Positions 1 through 6,987 of a stretch of DNA of 64,000 nt are shown in pieces (the first letter of the stretch is position 1; each line of letters begins with the position of its first letter). The position numbers were made by a program, and so were the translations under genes. Source of the DNA: an uncultured Bacteroidota bacterium (GTDB lineage Bacteria; Bacteroidota; Bacteroidia; UKL13-3); assembly GCA_903883965.1 (NCBI GenBank), contig CAISCU010000033.1, forward strand, positions 1 through 64,000, in the 5' to 3' direction. The notes under the pieces are model-generated. The model had not been told where the DNA came from and searched no databases. It saw only the letters and a list, made by a program, of their open reading frames with translations.

Positions 1-60
1 CCCTCCGAAAATTTCTTCAGCAAGGGCTTTAATTGGGTTTTCCTCTTTCTGCTTTTTCAT
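1..60 (-). CDS. N-terminal fragment of an unidentified protein
   Basis: An ATG on the minus strand at 60 opens a frame that runs without a stop to the window edge, giving 20 residues beginning MKKQKEENPIKAL. It is rich in lysine and glutamate at the start, like many cytoplasmic Bacteroidota proteins. It follows the McrB-head-like gene on the same strand after about 70 bases and in another frame, so it is not simply the continuation of that gene. Too little is visible to name a family; it may belong to the same accessory strip. Confidence 0.4.
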   Translation of the reverse strand, partial: MKKQKEENPIKALAEEIFGG

Positions 61-131
61 GATGTAATGGTTTTATAAAATTAATTCTTTTACCTATTAC
101 ATCTACCTTTTAGTAACTTACACAAAAATCT

Positions 132-761
132 TTACTCCCTCCTAAAAGACTCATTTAATATAAGTTTTCTATCAATTTGGGGATTTAATAGAGTAAAATC
201 TTCTAATTTGATCAAATATGCTGGACCATCCCATTCTGTTCCTTCAACACCATTTGTTTCAATTGCCTTTTCTTTAACTATAGAAACACCAGATATGTAT
301 TTATTATTAATTAAATGCACAATTATATCACCACTTTGCACTAAACGCATATTTTTATAGATATCCGATCCATCTTTAGACTTTTGTGGGGACCATAATG
401 CTTTGCCAAATGCTCTTTCGCCTTCATTTCTATCTTTTCGTCCAGCTACTATTGTTTTTTCTATCCAGTATTTTCTTTGCATGAAGGATTGTTTCACATT
501 TTTATGAATAATTTCAAATCCATTTTCTTCTAATAGTCTAAAACAAGGAGTGCCCGTCCCACCCGAGAAGGAATTTCTGTTTATTTCTTGACCATTTGCA
601 TAAATATTTGCATATGAAACAATGACTTTTGGTGGGTATGTTTTCCCATTATAAACTACATCATAATATTGAGAATCCGCATCTTTAGGAATTCCTTCTA
701 TATCAATTTTTTCTATTGCTTTAATTAGATGCTCTTTAGTAATATTACCTGGTAAAACCAT
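132..761 (-). CDS. Truncated McrB-type DNA reader: ScoMcrA-like head plus EVE-like domain
   Basis: The 209-residue product begins MVLPGNITKEH, which I recognise as the start of the ScoMcrA-like N-terminal head domain found in McrB/McrA-like restriction proteins. That domain spans about residues 1-85, with the typical YNGKTYPPK and FSGGTGTPCFRLL stretches. Residues about 95-209 resemble an EVE/PUA-like fold (YWIEKT, ALWSPQ, SGDIIVHLI, ISGVSIV, EWDGPAYLIKL), a fold that in related proteins binds modified bases. Full family members usually continue into a McrB AAA+ GTPase or a nuclease; this one stops after the reader part, so it is either a remnant or a stand-alone reader. The ATG matches the usual family start, but 26 in-frame sense codons lie upstream of it. 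Function in modified-DNA sensing is inferred. Confidence 0.7.
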   Translation of the reverse strand: MVLPGNITKEHLIKAIEKIDIEGIPKDADSQYYDVVYNGKTYPPKVIVSYANIYANGQEINRNSFSGGTGTPCFRLLEENGFEIIHKNVKQSFMQRKYWIEKTIVAGRKDRNEGERAFGKALWSPQKSKDGSDIYKNMRLVQSGDIIVHLINNKYISGVSIVKEKAIETNGVEGTEWDGPAYLIKLEDFTLLNPQIDRKLILNESFRRE

Positions 762-830
762 ATTATTTGATTTAATTAATTGATTTTCATTTATTTTTAA
801 TTTAGCTATTTCTTGTAAACCTTCTAATCT

Positions 831-870
831 GAGCTGTATTTAATTTTATAAGTAAAATTAAATACAGCTC
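831..870. repeat. Perfect 18-bp inverted repeat, possible terminator or insertion scar
   Basis: GAGCTGTATTTAATTTTA is followed by the 4-base loop TAAG and then its exact reverse complement. The hairpin lies between the minus-strand lipoprotein gene (stop at 1044) and the McrB-head gene, so it could terminate the lipoprotein transcript, although it is about 170 bases past that stop and no long T run follows. One arm also contains the stop codon that closes the frame upstream of the McrB-head ATG. Confidence 0.75.
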
Positions 871-1043
871 AACTTATATATAATTATTCAGCATTAGTAA
901 TTTTTATAAATAAAGAAATAGGTAATAAAAACAAAATGATAAATTCAAATCTCTCAGAAATCAAGATAATATTCTAAAATACATTTAATAAAATAAATTA
1001 TATATCAATTATTCACACTGCTAATGCCCAATTTTAAATCTTT

Positions 1044-1388
1044 TCAGTTTCTACAATCTATCATTATTGTCCCTGCATTATTTATAAAAACATCGTTAAC
1101 TCTTTTATCGTTTTTGTAATGTTCTTTTAGGTCATTTTCTAATTCTTTGTAATAATCTTCTTTAACAATTTTTAATATTTTCACATTAATTAGCCGACCA
1201 ATAGGCATTACCTGGTACTCAGAGTCAGTTGTAGTTTTTATGAATTCCGTGCCACCTAACATTCCGTAGCTATCGTAAGTTGTTTGTAATGATTCTACAA
1301 AGGAATCAGTAACTTCAAACAATTCACTTTTATTCGGTGAACAACTTATAAATAGAATAACAATTGATATATAAATTATTTTTTTCAT
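1044..1388 (-). CDS. Small predicted lipoprotein, unknown function
   Basis: The 114-residue product has a lysine start, a hydrophobic stretch (YISIVILFI) and a lipobox-like ISC at about residue 16, followed by SPNKSE, so it is probably exported and lipid-anchored. The mature part has no domain I recognise. It contains a lysine/glutamate-rich segment (KEDYYKELENDLKEHYKNDKR) and ends in IMIDCRN. It stands alone with AT-rich intergenic DNA on both sides. Such orphan lipoproteins are common in accessory regions of Bacteroidota. That it is real is likely from the signal sequence; its role is unknown. Confidence 0.6.
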   Translation of the reverse strand: MKKIIYISIVILFISCSPNKSELFEVTDSFVESLQTTYDSYGMLGGTEFIKTTTDSEYQVMPIGRLINVKILKIVKEDYYKELENDLKEHYKNDKRVNDVFINNAGTIMIDCRN

Positions 1389-1830
1389 TATCTAGTTGCT
1401 TGAGTAATTTGCTTCCATGTAATATTAACTATGTATTTTTATACATTTAGTACCTTTGATCATTCCCTCCAAAAACGCTAATTAATTCATTGATGTATGA
1501 TTTAATTTAAGCGATTTTTAGTATATCAAATGTTTTTGAAAATTTGTTTTCATAGGCTACTAAAATTTTAAAAACTGTTCGAAGTTTTGGGTAAACAAAC
1601 AGCTGAATTCAAATATAAAATTATTTATGAAAATGTAAATAGTGAAATTGGAATTGGTTTCAATTTTAAAAAAAGTGAACCCCAAAGGAATCAGGTTCAA
1701 CGCTAAAGCCTTGTAAATAACCGAAAAGTATTTGTTCAATCTTAGTTTCTTTGGCAAACAGGTATTATATACTACACATGCGGATCTTTCAGAAATTACT
1801 AATTTGTTGCTTGTTGATTTTCATATAATT
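1389..1830. other. AT-rich stretch without a convincing gene
   Basis: About 440 bases separate the lipoprotein gene from the Bro-N gene. A 65-codon minus-strand frame at 1560-1757 begins with TTG, is rich in phenylalanine and isoleucine as expected of random AT-rich DNA, and has no recognisable motif. The only structured element is GTTCAACGCTAAAGC at about 1695-1709, a partial copy of the hairpin repeat found at 2858 and 3217. Confidence 0.5.
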
Positions 1831-2661
1831 CTATTTCAACTTCTTTTTATTTTTTACCGGTGGTAAAAAGTTCTCACCAGTTACAACACTTTTACCTGTT
1901 TTTGCTTCTAACTCTTTTCTGGCATTTTTGGCAACCGATCCACCTTTTTTGCTGGCTATTGCGTTTTCTTTTAAACCTATTGCCCTAGTTGTTTCTGCTA
2001 TTTGTCTTGTAGAAAGTTCGGCCAGCGCAGTGAATATTAATTCAGCTTCACTCATATGGTCTCTTAGGTTTTGAGATTTTAAACCTTTTAAATCCTTGTG
2101 TTTCTTTACTGTAAATCCAGTCCATTCTTGATGAATTAAATTCGTCAGTAGTGCAAACTCATCTCCTTTTTTAATACCACTTTCTTGCCAATAATCAGTT
2201 AGCTTGTTACGGGTTTCTTGACCTGTCATTCTTTGTTGAATCCATTTTTCGCTTCGACCCACTTTCTGCCAATTTTCTCTTGCCCTGTCTATACTTTGAC
2301 TTGGGTCGTTTATTTCTTGCAATCGCTCATAACCTACATTAGCAAGCCATTGTTTAAAGGGTTCGGCTTTAGATGAAGGGATAGACTGGATGATTCGGAA
2401 TATATCTTCAACTGTTCCGGCTAAGGTTTTTCTTCTTTTACCATTGGTTAGCATTTCTACCTGGGGACAATTTGTCCCTATGTAACTCCCCAATTCCTGA
2501 TCTCGCTTTCTTATCTTTTTTAAATAGTCAGTTGGGTTAACTGAATCTGTAAGTACTTCAACAATATCAACTACTGAAAAATACCATTGTTCTTCTTCTT
2601 CATTCCAATAAGAACGAATTGTCTTTTCTTCAAATAATTTAATGGCGTTTTCTTTGTTCAT
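1831..2661 (-). CDS. Bro-N domain protein, phage antirepressor/DinD type
   Basis: The 276-residue product has a Bro-N-like N-terminus (about residues 1-110) with WYFSVVDIVEVLTDS, the loop NPTDYLKKIRKRD and the region GTVEDIFRIIQSIPSSKAEPFKQWL, typical of prophage antirepressors. The C-terminal half (GDEFALLTNLIHQEWTGFT, SEAELIFTALAELSTRQIA, GENFLPP) matches the layout of DNA-damage-inducible protein D-like proteins, and the length is close to that of E. coli DinD. The family binds DNA and is often found in prophage remnants and genomic islands. There are no phage structural genes nearby. Its specific function here is unknown; Bro-N membership is confident. Confidence 0.8.
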   Translation of the reverse strand: MNKENAIKLFEEKTIRSYWNEEEEQWYFSVVDIVEVLTDSVNPTDYLKKIRKRDQELGSYIGTNCPQVEMLTNGKRRKTLAGTVEDIFRIIQSIPSSKAEPFKQWLANVGYERLQEINDPSQSIDRARENWQKVGRSEKWIQQRMTGQETRNKLTDYWQESGIKKGDEFALLTNLIHQEWTGFTVKKHKDLKGLKSQNLRDHMSEAELIFTALAELSTRQIAETTRAIGLKENAIASKKGGSVAKNARKELEAKTGKSVVTGENFLPPVKNKKKLK

Positions 2662-2857
2662 ATCAGGTATTGTTAGGGGTTTTAAATAGTTTCTTATCCA
2701 AAGTTTATTCTAGTACTGAGATTAAATATAGAAAGAGAATTGCATAATTTACATCTTTCATTTTGACGAAATCAATATCGTTGTCAATTTAATAAATAAA
2801 AAATAAATTTCTTTTCGTACTTGTCTAAGTTTATTCTTACTCATTTAACCATACAAG

Positions 2858-2922
2858 AAGTTCAACGCTAAAGCGTTTATTGTGCTAATACGATATTTGT
2901 TAAATTGTCAGGAGGGATTTTA
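2858..2922. repeat. 65-bp dispersed repeat, copy 1
   Basis: This block starts AAGTTCAACGCTAAAGCG and ends CAGGAGGGATTTTA. It matches 3217-3281 at 63 of 65 positions by my reading. It begins with a 6-bp-stem hairpin (AACGCT-AA-AGCGTT) and ends in the CAGGAGGGA half that is paired with TCCCTCCTG in the downstream copies but not here. Confidence 0.8.
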
Positions 2923-3078
2923 GCCTGCGGCTAAGTTTCGTGCAATCTTCAAATTGTTTCAGTGAGGGAGGTTTTTTAGGATGATACTTAGCCTTCGGCT
3001 AATTAGGATAGTCAACGTACTGCTTTTGGTTCTTGAGCAAGCTCAATTCATTTCCAAAGGGCGTTGGTGAATGGGAGA

Positions 3079-3108
3079 GGCTATTACTTAGCCTTCGGCT
3101 AAGTAGCC
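3079..3108. repeat. Imperfect hairpin built around a TTAGCC-TTC-GGCTAA core
   Basis: ACTTAGCC and GGCTAAGT pair around a TTC loop, and flanking GGCT/AGCC extend the stem past an ATT bulge. The same core (TTAGCC-TTC-GGCTAA) occurs at 2988-3002, and a variant with TGC in the loop lies near 2921-2935. It is one of the building blocks of this repeat field. Confidence 0.6.
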
Positions 3109-3216
3109 AATCAAAAGCACTGCTTTTTTCCTGTGCAAGCACAGTTCATTTCAATACAGTATTCGTTAAATTGGCAGGAGGGATTTTAACTTCCCTCCAA
3201 CCCATTTAGCCAAGAA

Positions 3217-3281
3217 AAGTTCAACGCTAAAGCGTTTATTGTGCTAATACGATATTCGTTAAATTGGCAGGAGGGATTTTA
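3217..3281. repeat. 65-bp dispersed repeat, copy 2
   Basis: This is the second copy of the block at 2858-2922, differing at two positions (T to C and T to G). It overlaps the start of the first unit of the 145-bp tandem repeat, so the dispersed and tandem repeats share the GTTAAATTGGCAGGAGGGA segment. A third partial match to that segment lies at 3165-3188. Confidence 0.8.
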
Positions 3282-3532
3282 TCCTTCGGCTAAGTTCCCT
3301 CCTGCCAATGCAGCCATAACAAAGCCAACGCTAAACGCGTTGCTTTTTTTGTGCGCAATTGCTCACTTGTGCTGACGCACAGCTCGCGCTAATACAATAT
3401 CTGTTAAATTGGCAGGAGGGATTTTATCCTTCGGCTAAGTTCCCTCCTGCCAATGCAGCCATAACAAAGCCACTGCTAACGCAGTGCTTTTTTTGCGCTT
3501 AAGCGCTCACTTGTGCTGACGCACAGCTCGCG
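3243..3532. repeat. Tandem repeat, two units of about 145 bp
   Basis: Unit 1 is about 3243-3387 and unit 2 about 3388-3532. Both start GCTAATAC, contain the inverted pair TTGGCAGGAGGGA ... TCCCTCCTGCCAA (13-bp arms), then CAGCCATAACAAAGCCA, a variable small hairpin followed by a run of T, and GCTCACTTGTGCTGACGCAC. The internal hairpin differs between units while keeping its pairing: AACGC..GCGTT in unit 1 and CACTGC..GCAGTG in unit 2. That suggests the structure is maintained rather than the sequence. Confidence 0.8.
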
Positions 3533-3545
3533 CTTGCGCACAAAA

Positions 3546-3573
3546 AAAGACCCAATTGAAAAATTGGGTCTTT
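3546..3573 (-). terminator. Rho-independent terminator of the tRNA-Phe gene
   Basis: AAAGACCCAATT and AATTGGGTCTTT form a perfect 12-bp stem around a 4-base loop. On the minus strand the stem is followed by a T run (the A run at 3542-3548 on the plus strand), and it begins 12 bases past the tRNA 3' end. Confidence 0.85.
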
Positions 3574-3584
3574 GTTCTTTCATG

Positions 3585-3657
3585 TGGTGTGGGAGGGAAT
3601 CGAACCCCCGACACAAAGATTTTCAGTCTTTTGCTCTACCGACTGAGCTACCGCACC
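3585..3657 (-). tRNA. tRNA-Phe, anticodon GAA
   Basis: The minus strand folds as a 73-base cloverleaf. The acceptor begins GGTGCGG, the D arm contains GCTCAGTCGGTAGAGC, and the anticodon arm AAGACTGAAAATCTT reads anticodon GAA. The T arm is GGGGG-TTCGATT-CCCTC, and the 3' strand CCACACC precedes discriminator A. CCA is not encoded. The acceptor stem has a C5-A68 mismatch where most relatives have U5-A68, and the T stem has one G-U pair. A strong terminator follows directly. The repeat field lies just past the 3' end. Confidence 0.93.
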
Positions 3658-3754
3658 TTCTCTGTAAGAGGAATGCGAAGGTAAACATTTTGAAATTGTT
3701 TCCAAATTTTTTTAAGGATTTGTTATGGTTCAAGGGTTTTCTTTATTTTGTGCC

Positions 3755-5056
3755 ATGTATCAATCCATTCTTTTTCTCGTTGTTACGGGCATATCGGTTT
3801 ATTTCTTTGCCAAGAATTTGGCAAAAATACGCCGCAATATTCTATTGGGTAAAGACTTAGACCGCACTGATCAGCCTGCCCTGAGGCTCAAAACCATGTT
3901 TAAAGTGGCATTTGGTCAAACCAAAATGACAACCAGGCCCCTGCCTGCGTTTTTTCATTTTATTGTATACATAGGTTTTGTTTTGATTAACATAGAAGTG
4001 CTTGAAATTTTAATTGATGGGATTTTTGGAACCCACCGGGTATTTGCGGGTTTGGGGCCTGTTTATGATTTGGCCATCGGTTTTTTTGAAATTTTGGCCG
4101 CTTTGGTAACCATTGCTTGTGTAGTTTTCTTGAGCAGAAGGTTTATTTACAAAGTACAAAGATTGAATGCTCCTGAATTAAAAGGTTTTCCAACCAAAGA
4201 TGCAGCGGGTATTTTAATAATAGAAATTGTGCTCATGGGAGCTTTGTTAAAAATGAATGCCTGCGACCAATTGTTGCAAGCCCGAAACATTGAACATTAT
4301 GTGCATGCGGGTTCGTTTCCAGTTTCGCAGTTTTTGGTGCCTTTCTTTGAGTCGTGGAGCACCGAATCATTGGTGTTGATGGAACGCATTTACTGGTGGT
4401 TTCATATTTTAGGCATTTTTGCTTTTATGAATTACTTGCCATTTAGCAAGCATTTTCACATTATTTTGGCTTTCCCCAATACCTATTATTCAAACCTCCA
4501 ACCCAAAGGCGAAATCAATAACATGGCTTCGGTTACGCAAGAAGTAAAACTCATGCTAGATCCTGCTGCAGCAACCCCTGAGGGTTATACGCCTCCTTCT
4601 AGTTTTGGCGTAAAAGATGTACAAGATTTAACTTGGAAAAATTTATTGGATGCATACAGTTGTACAGAATGTGGCAGGTGTACCAGCATGTGTCCGCAGA
4701 ATTTAACAGGCAAAAAATTGTCGCCCCGTAAAATTATGATGGATACCCGCGACCGTTTAGAAGAAGTGGGCAGAAACATAGATAAAAACGGAAGCTTTAC
4801 ACCCGATAACAAAAACTTGCATTCCTATATTTCAGAAGAAGAATTGTGGGCTTGCAATACTTGCAATGCATGTGTTGAGGCTTGCCCTATCAATATCAAC
4901 CCAATGGAAATTATTGTAGAAATGCGCAGGTACAAAGTGATGGAAGAATCGGCTGCACCGGGTTCATTGAACAGCATGTTCAGCAATTTAGAAAACAACC
5001 AAGCTCCTTGGCAGTTCAGCCCTGCCGACAGAGGCAATTGGATGCACGAGGCTTAA
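3755..5056 (+). CDS. Membrane-anchored Fe-S oxidoreductase (HdrC/GlpC-like)
   Basis: The product (433 residues from the ATG at 3755; an alternative ATG at 3725 adds ten residues and has AAGGA in front) has an N-terminal membrane part with several hydrophobic helices, resembling the NarI-like cytochrome b-type anchor in this family. The C-terminal half carries two 4Fe-4S motifs, CTECGRCTSMCP and CNTCNACVEACP. Such proteins pass electrons between the quinone pool and a soluble CCG-domain partner. The next gene, 17 bases downstream, encodes such a partner, so the two probably form one complex. Substrate is unknown; the lactate- or heterodisulfide-type label is by homology only. Confidence 0.85.
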   Translation: MYQSILFLVVTGISVYFFAKNLAKIRRNILLGKDLDRTDQPALRLKTMFKVAFGQTKMTTRPLPAFFHFIVYIGFVLINIEVLEILIDGIFGTHRVFAGLGPVYDLAIGFFEILAALVTIACVVFLSRRFIYKVQRLNAPELKGFPTKDAAGILIIEIVLMGALLKMNACDQLLQARNIEHYVHAGSFPVSQFLVPFFESWSTESLVLMERIYWWFHILGIFAFMNYLPFSKHFHIILAFPNTYYSNLQPKGEINNMASVTQEVKLMLDPAAATPEGYTPPSSFGVKDVQDLTWKNLLDAYSCTECGRCTSMCPQNLTGKKLSPRKIMMDTRDRLEEVGRNIDKNGSFTPDNKNLHSYISEEELWACNTCNACVEACPININPMEIIVEMRRYKVMEESAAPGSLNSMFSNLENNQAPWQFSPADRGNWMHEA

Positions 5057-5073
5057 TTCAAAAAAACAATAAA

Positions 5074-5865
5074 ATGACAACAGAATTTAAAGTTCATACA
5101 TTGGCCGAAATGGCCGCCAATGGTCAAGAAGCTGAATTGCTTTTTTGGGTAGGTTGTGCGGGTAGTTTTGACGAACGCGCACAAAAAATTACCAAAGCGG
5201 TGGCCAAATTGCTTCACAAAGCAGGGGTTAAATTTGCAGTATTGGGCACTGAAGAATCTTGCACTGGCGACCCTGCCAAACGTGCCGGTAACGAGTTTTT
5301 GTTTCAAATGATGGCCATGCAAAACATCAGTGTGTTGAATTCTTATCAAGTAAAGAAAATTGTAACAGCCTGTCCGCATTGTTTCAATACCATTAAAAAC
5401 GAATACCCTCAATTAGACGGGCATTACGAGGTAGTGCACCATACCACTTTGCTCAACCAATTGTTGAACGAAGGCCGGCTCAAAATTGAGGGAGGCGCTT
5501 TCAAGGGCAAACGCATTACTTACCACGACAGTTGTTATTTGGGCAGGGCCAATGAGGTATATGAAGCACCGCGTGCCTTGATTGAAAAATTAGATGCTGC
5601 CTTAGTAGAAATGAAACACAGCAAGGCGCAGGGTTTGTGTTGTGGAGCGGGTGGTGCACAAATGTTCAAAGAAGCCGAAAACGGTAAACAAGAAGTAAAC
5701 ATGTTGCGTGCCCAAGAAATGCTTGAAACTGGCGCTACTACTGTTGCTGCAGCTTGCCCTTTTTGCATGACCATGCTCAGAGATGGCATTAAAAACAACA
5801 ACAAAGAACAAGAAGTACAAGTGCTTGATGTGGCTGAACTGATTGCCAATGCAATGGACTTGTAA
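5074..5865 (+). CDS. CCG-domain Fe-S binding protein (HdrB/GlpC-like)
   Basis: The product has 263 residues. Two cysteine-rich CCG-type domains are visible. The first includes the CAGS and CTGDP region with ACPHC around residue 100; the second has YHDSCYLGR, GLCCGAGGAQMF and ACPFCMTML. In heterodisulfide reductase HdrB and relatives these cysteines hold a non-cubane or 4Fe-4S cluster at the catalytic site. It sits directly behind the membrane Fe-S protein, and the pair is widespread in Bacteroidota. A longer in-frame opening begins at 4882 inside the upstream gene, but the ATG at 5074, just after that gene's stop, is the sensible start. Confidence 0.85.
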   Translation: MTTEFKVHTLAEMAANGQEAELLFWVGCAGSFDERAQKITKAVAKLLHKAGVKFAVLGTEESCTGDPAKRAGNEFLFQMMAMQNISVLNSYQVKKIVTACPHCFNTIKNEYPQLDGHYEVVHHTTLLNQLLNEGRLKIEGGAFKGKRITYHDSCYLGRANEVYEAPRALIEKLDAALVEMKHSKAQGLCCGAGGAQMFKEAENGKQEVNMLRAQEMLETGATTVAAACPFCMTMLRDGIKNNNKEQEVQVLDVAELIANAMDL

Positions 5866-5877
5866 AAAATAAATCAG

Positions 5878-6987
5878 ATGAAAAAACACTTGTTGTTAGG
5901 TGTATTGGTTTTGTTTGCAAGCATGCTCAATGCCCAAATAAACAATGCTGTTCTCTCCGATAAAATTCAACTGCAAGCGGCCGACTCGGGTAAGTTTTTA
6001 TTTGAATTAAAAACCAATTCTTATTTCAGAAACACCGAATATTTCAATCCAATTGAATTGGGCAGAACCATGCTGGGTTACCAGTTTCAACCCATGCTTG
6101 CTTACCAATTGAACAAGCATGTAAAAATACAAACGGGTGTTTATTTGAGGCGTGATTTTGGGGCATCAGAAGTGTTTACTGAACTGCAACCGGTGTTCAG
6201 CATCAAGGCCAAAAAGGGCGTGTTTAGCCTAATTTTTGGTACACTAGAAGGTGCTTTGTCGCATGGTTTTTGTGAACCACTGTTTGATGTGAACCGTTAC
6301 ATAGAAAGGCGCAACGAAGAAGGCATTCAATTTAAAATTCAAAACCAGCAAACCTTTATTGATTTATTTATAGATTGGAACCGTTACATTACAAGAGCAT
6401 CCAATGACCAAGAAAAATTTGTAGTGGGTTTGCATGCCAAACGAAATGTATTGGGCAAAGACAGTCGTTTTAAAATTATTCCTGATGTGCAGGTTGTTGG
6501 CAAACACCATGGTGGTCAAATAGGCACCAATGCCGACCCAGTTACCATGCGTTGGAACACAGCTTTAGGCATTCGCTTCGAACAGGGCCGCAAAAGGCAT
6601 AAAGGTTTTTTTGATTTCAGTTATTTGACGTATTCAGAACCCGACAAAACAGGTTTGTGGTCCTCAAGTTCTGGAAATGCCATTTTTACTAATTTAGGGG
6701 TTCAACAAGGGGCTTGGACACTTTCGAGCAGTATATTTTTTGGCAACAATTTTTTGGCTCCATTAGGCACGCCCATTTATGCTTCGCAATCAATAGAAGA
6801 CCCAACAATTTACCAAGCAGAACGCAAATTGTGTTACCTGCGTTTGCTATACGAAAAGCCTTTAATGAAAAGCCAAGTGAAAACTTCTTTTAGGCTTGAA
6901 CCTGTTTATGATTTAAATAAAGATGTGCTCGACTACAGTTATTCGTTGTACTTGGTTTACCAGTTCAAATACAAATTGTCTAAGTAA
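5878..6987 (+). CDS. Predicted outer-membrane beta-barrel protein
   Basis: The 369-residue product has a clear signal peptide (MKKHLLLGVLVLFASMLNAQ, cleavage likely after NAQ). The rest alternates short amphipathic strands with turns and aromatic residues, as in outer-membrane barrels, and ends SLYLVYQFKYKLSK, with an aromatic-rich final strand. I do not recognise a named family. It follows the Fe-S pair after 12 bases and is probably co-transcribed. Its stop overlaps the end of crtD on the opposite strand by 8 bases. The barrel assignment is inferred from pattern, not from a domain match. Confidence 0.6.
   Translation: MKKHLLLGVLVLFASMLNAQINNAVLSDKIQLQAADSGKFLFELKTNSYFRNTEYFNPIELGRTMLGYQFQPMLAYQLNKHVKIQTGVYLRRDFGASEVFTELQPVFSIKAKKGVFSLIFGTLEGALSHGFCEPLFDVNRYIERRNEEGIQFKIQNQQTFIDLFIDWNRYITRASNDQEKFVVGLHAKRNVLGKDSRFKIIPDVQVVGKHHGGQIGTNADPVTMRWNTALGIRFEQGRKRHKGFFDFSYLTYSEPDKTGLWSSSSGNAIFTNLGVQQGAWTLSSSIFFGNNFLAPLGTPIYASQSIEDPTIYQAERKLCYLRLLYEKPLMKSQVKTSFRLEPVYDLNKDVLDYSYSLYLVYQFKYKLSK

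Larger units (their letters stand above)
2662..3545. other. About 0.9 kb of non-coding DNA built from hairpin repeats
   Basis: There is no credible reading frame between the Bro-N gene and the tRNA-Phe terminator. From about 2858 onward the DNA consists of short palindromes and longer repeated blocks: AACGCT-AA-AGCGTT twice, TTAGCC-TTC-GGCTAA twice, GAGCAAGCTC, TGTGCAAGCACA, and TTGGCAGGAGGGA paired with its complement twice. The segment 2662-2857 is simple AT-rich sequence. The plus-strand frame beginning at 3513 runs through the tRNA and is spurious. Confidence 0.7.

Noticed and set aside
1560..1757. 65-codon minus-strand frame
   Set aside because: It starts with TTG, is phenylalanine/isoleucine-rich as AT-rich noise is, has no signal or motif and no promoter.
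132..2661. Complete prophage or restriction system
   Set aside because: Only an antirepressor-like gene and a reader-only protein are seen; no integrase, structural, methylase, GTPase or nuclease gene is present within the window.
2858..3532. Possible CRISPR array
   Set aside because: The repeats are palindrome mosaics with unit lengths of 65 and about 145 bp, without regular 28-47 bp repeats and unique spacers, and no cas genes are nearby.
3513..3860. 115-codon plus-strand frame
   Set aside because: It runs through the tRNA-Phe gene on the other strand and part of the repeat field; the CGRESNPRHKDFQSFALPTEL type translation is a well-known artefact of reading a tRNA backwards.
4882..5073. 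64-residue N-terminal extension of the CCG-domain protein
   Set aside because: It lies inside the upstream Fe-S gene in another frame and has no similarity to the family; the ATG at 5074 is correct.
5053..5889. Several minus-strand frames of 95-119 codons over the CCG-domain gene
   Set aside because: They are antisense shadows of a clear coding region, with cysteine-rich nonsense composition.
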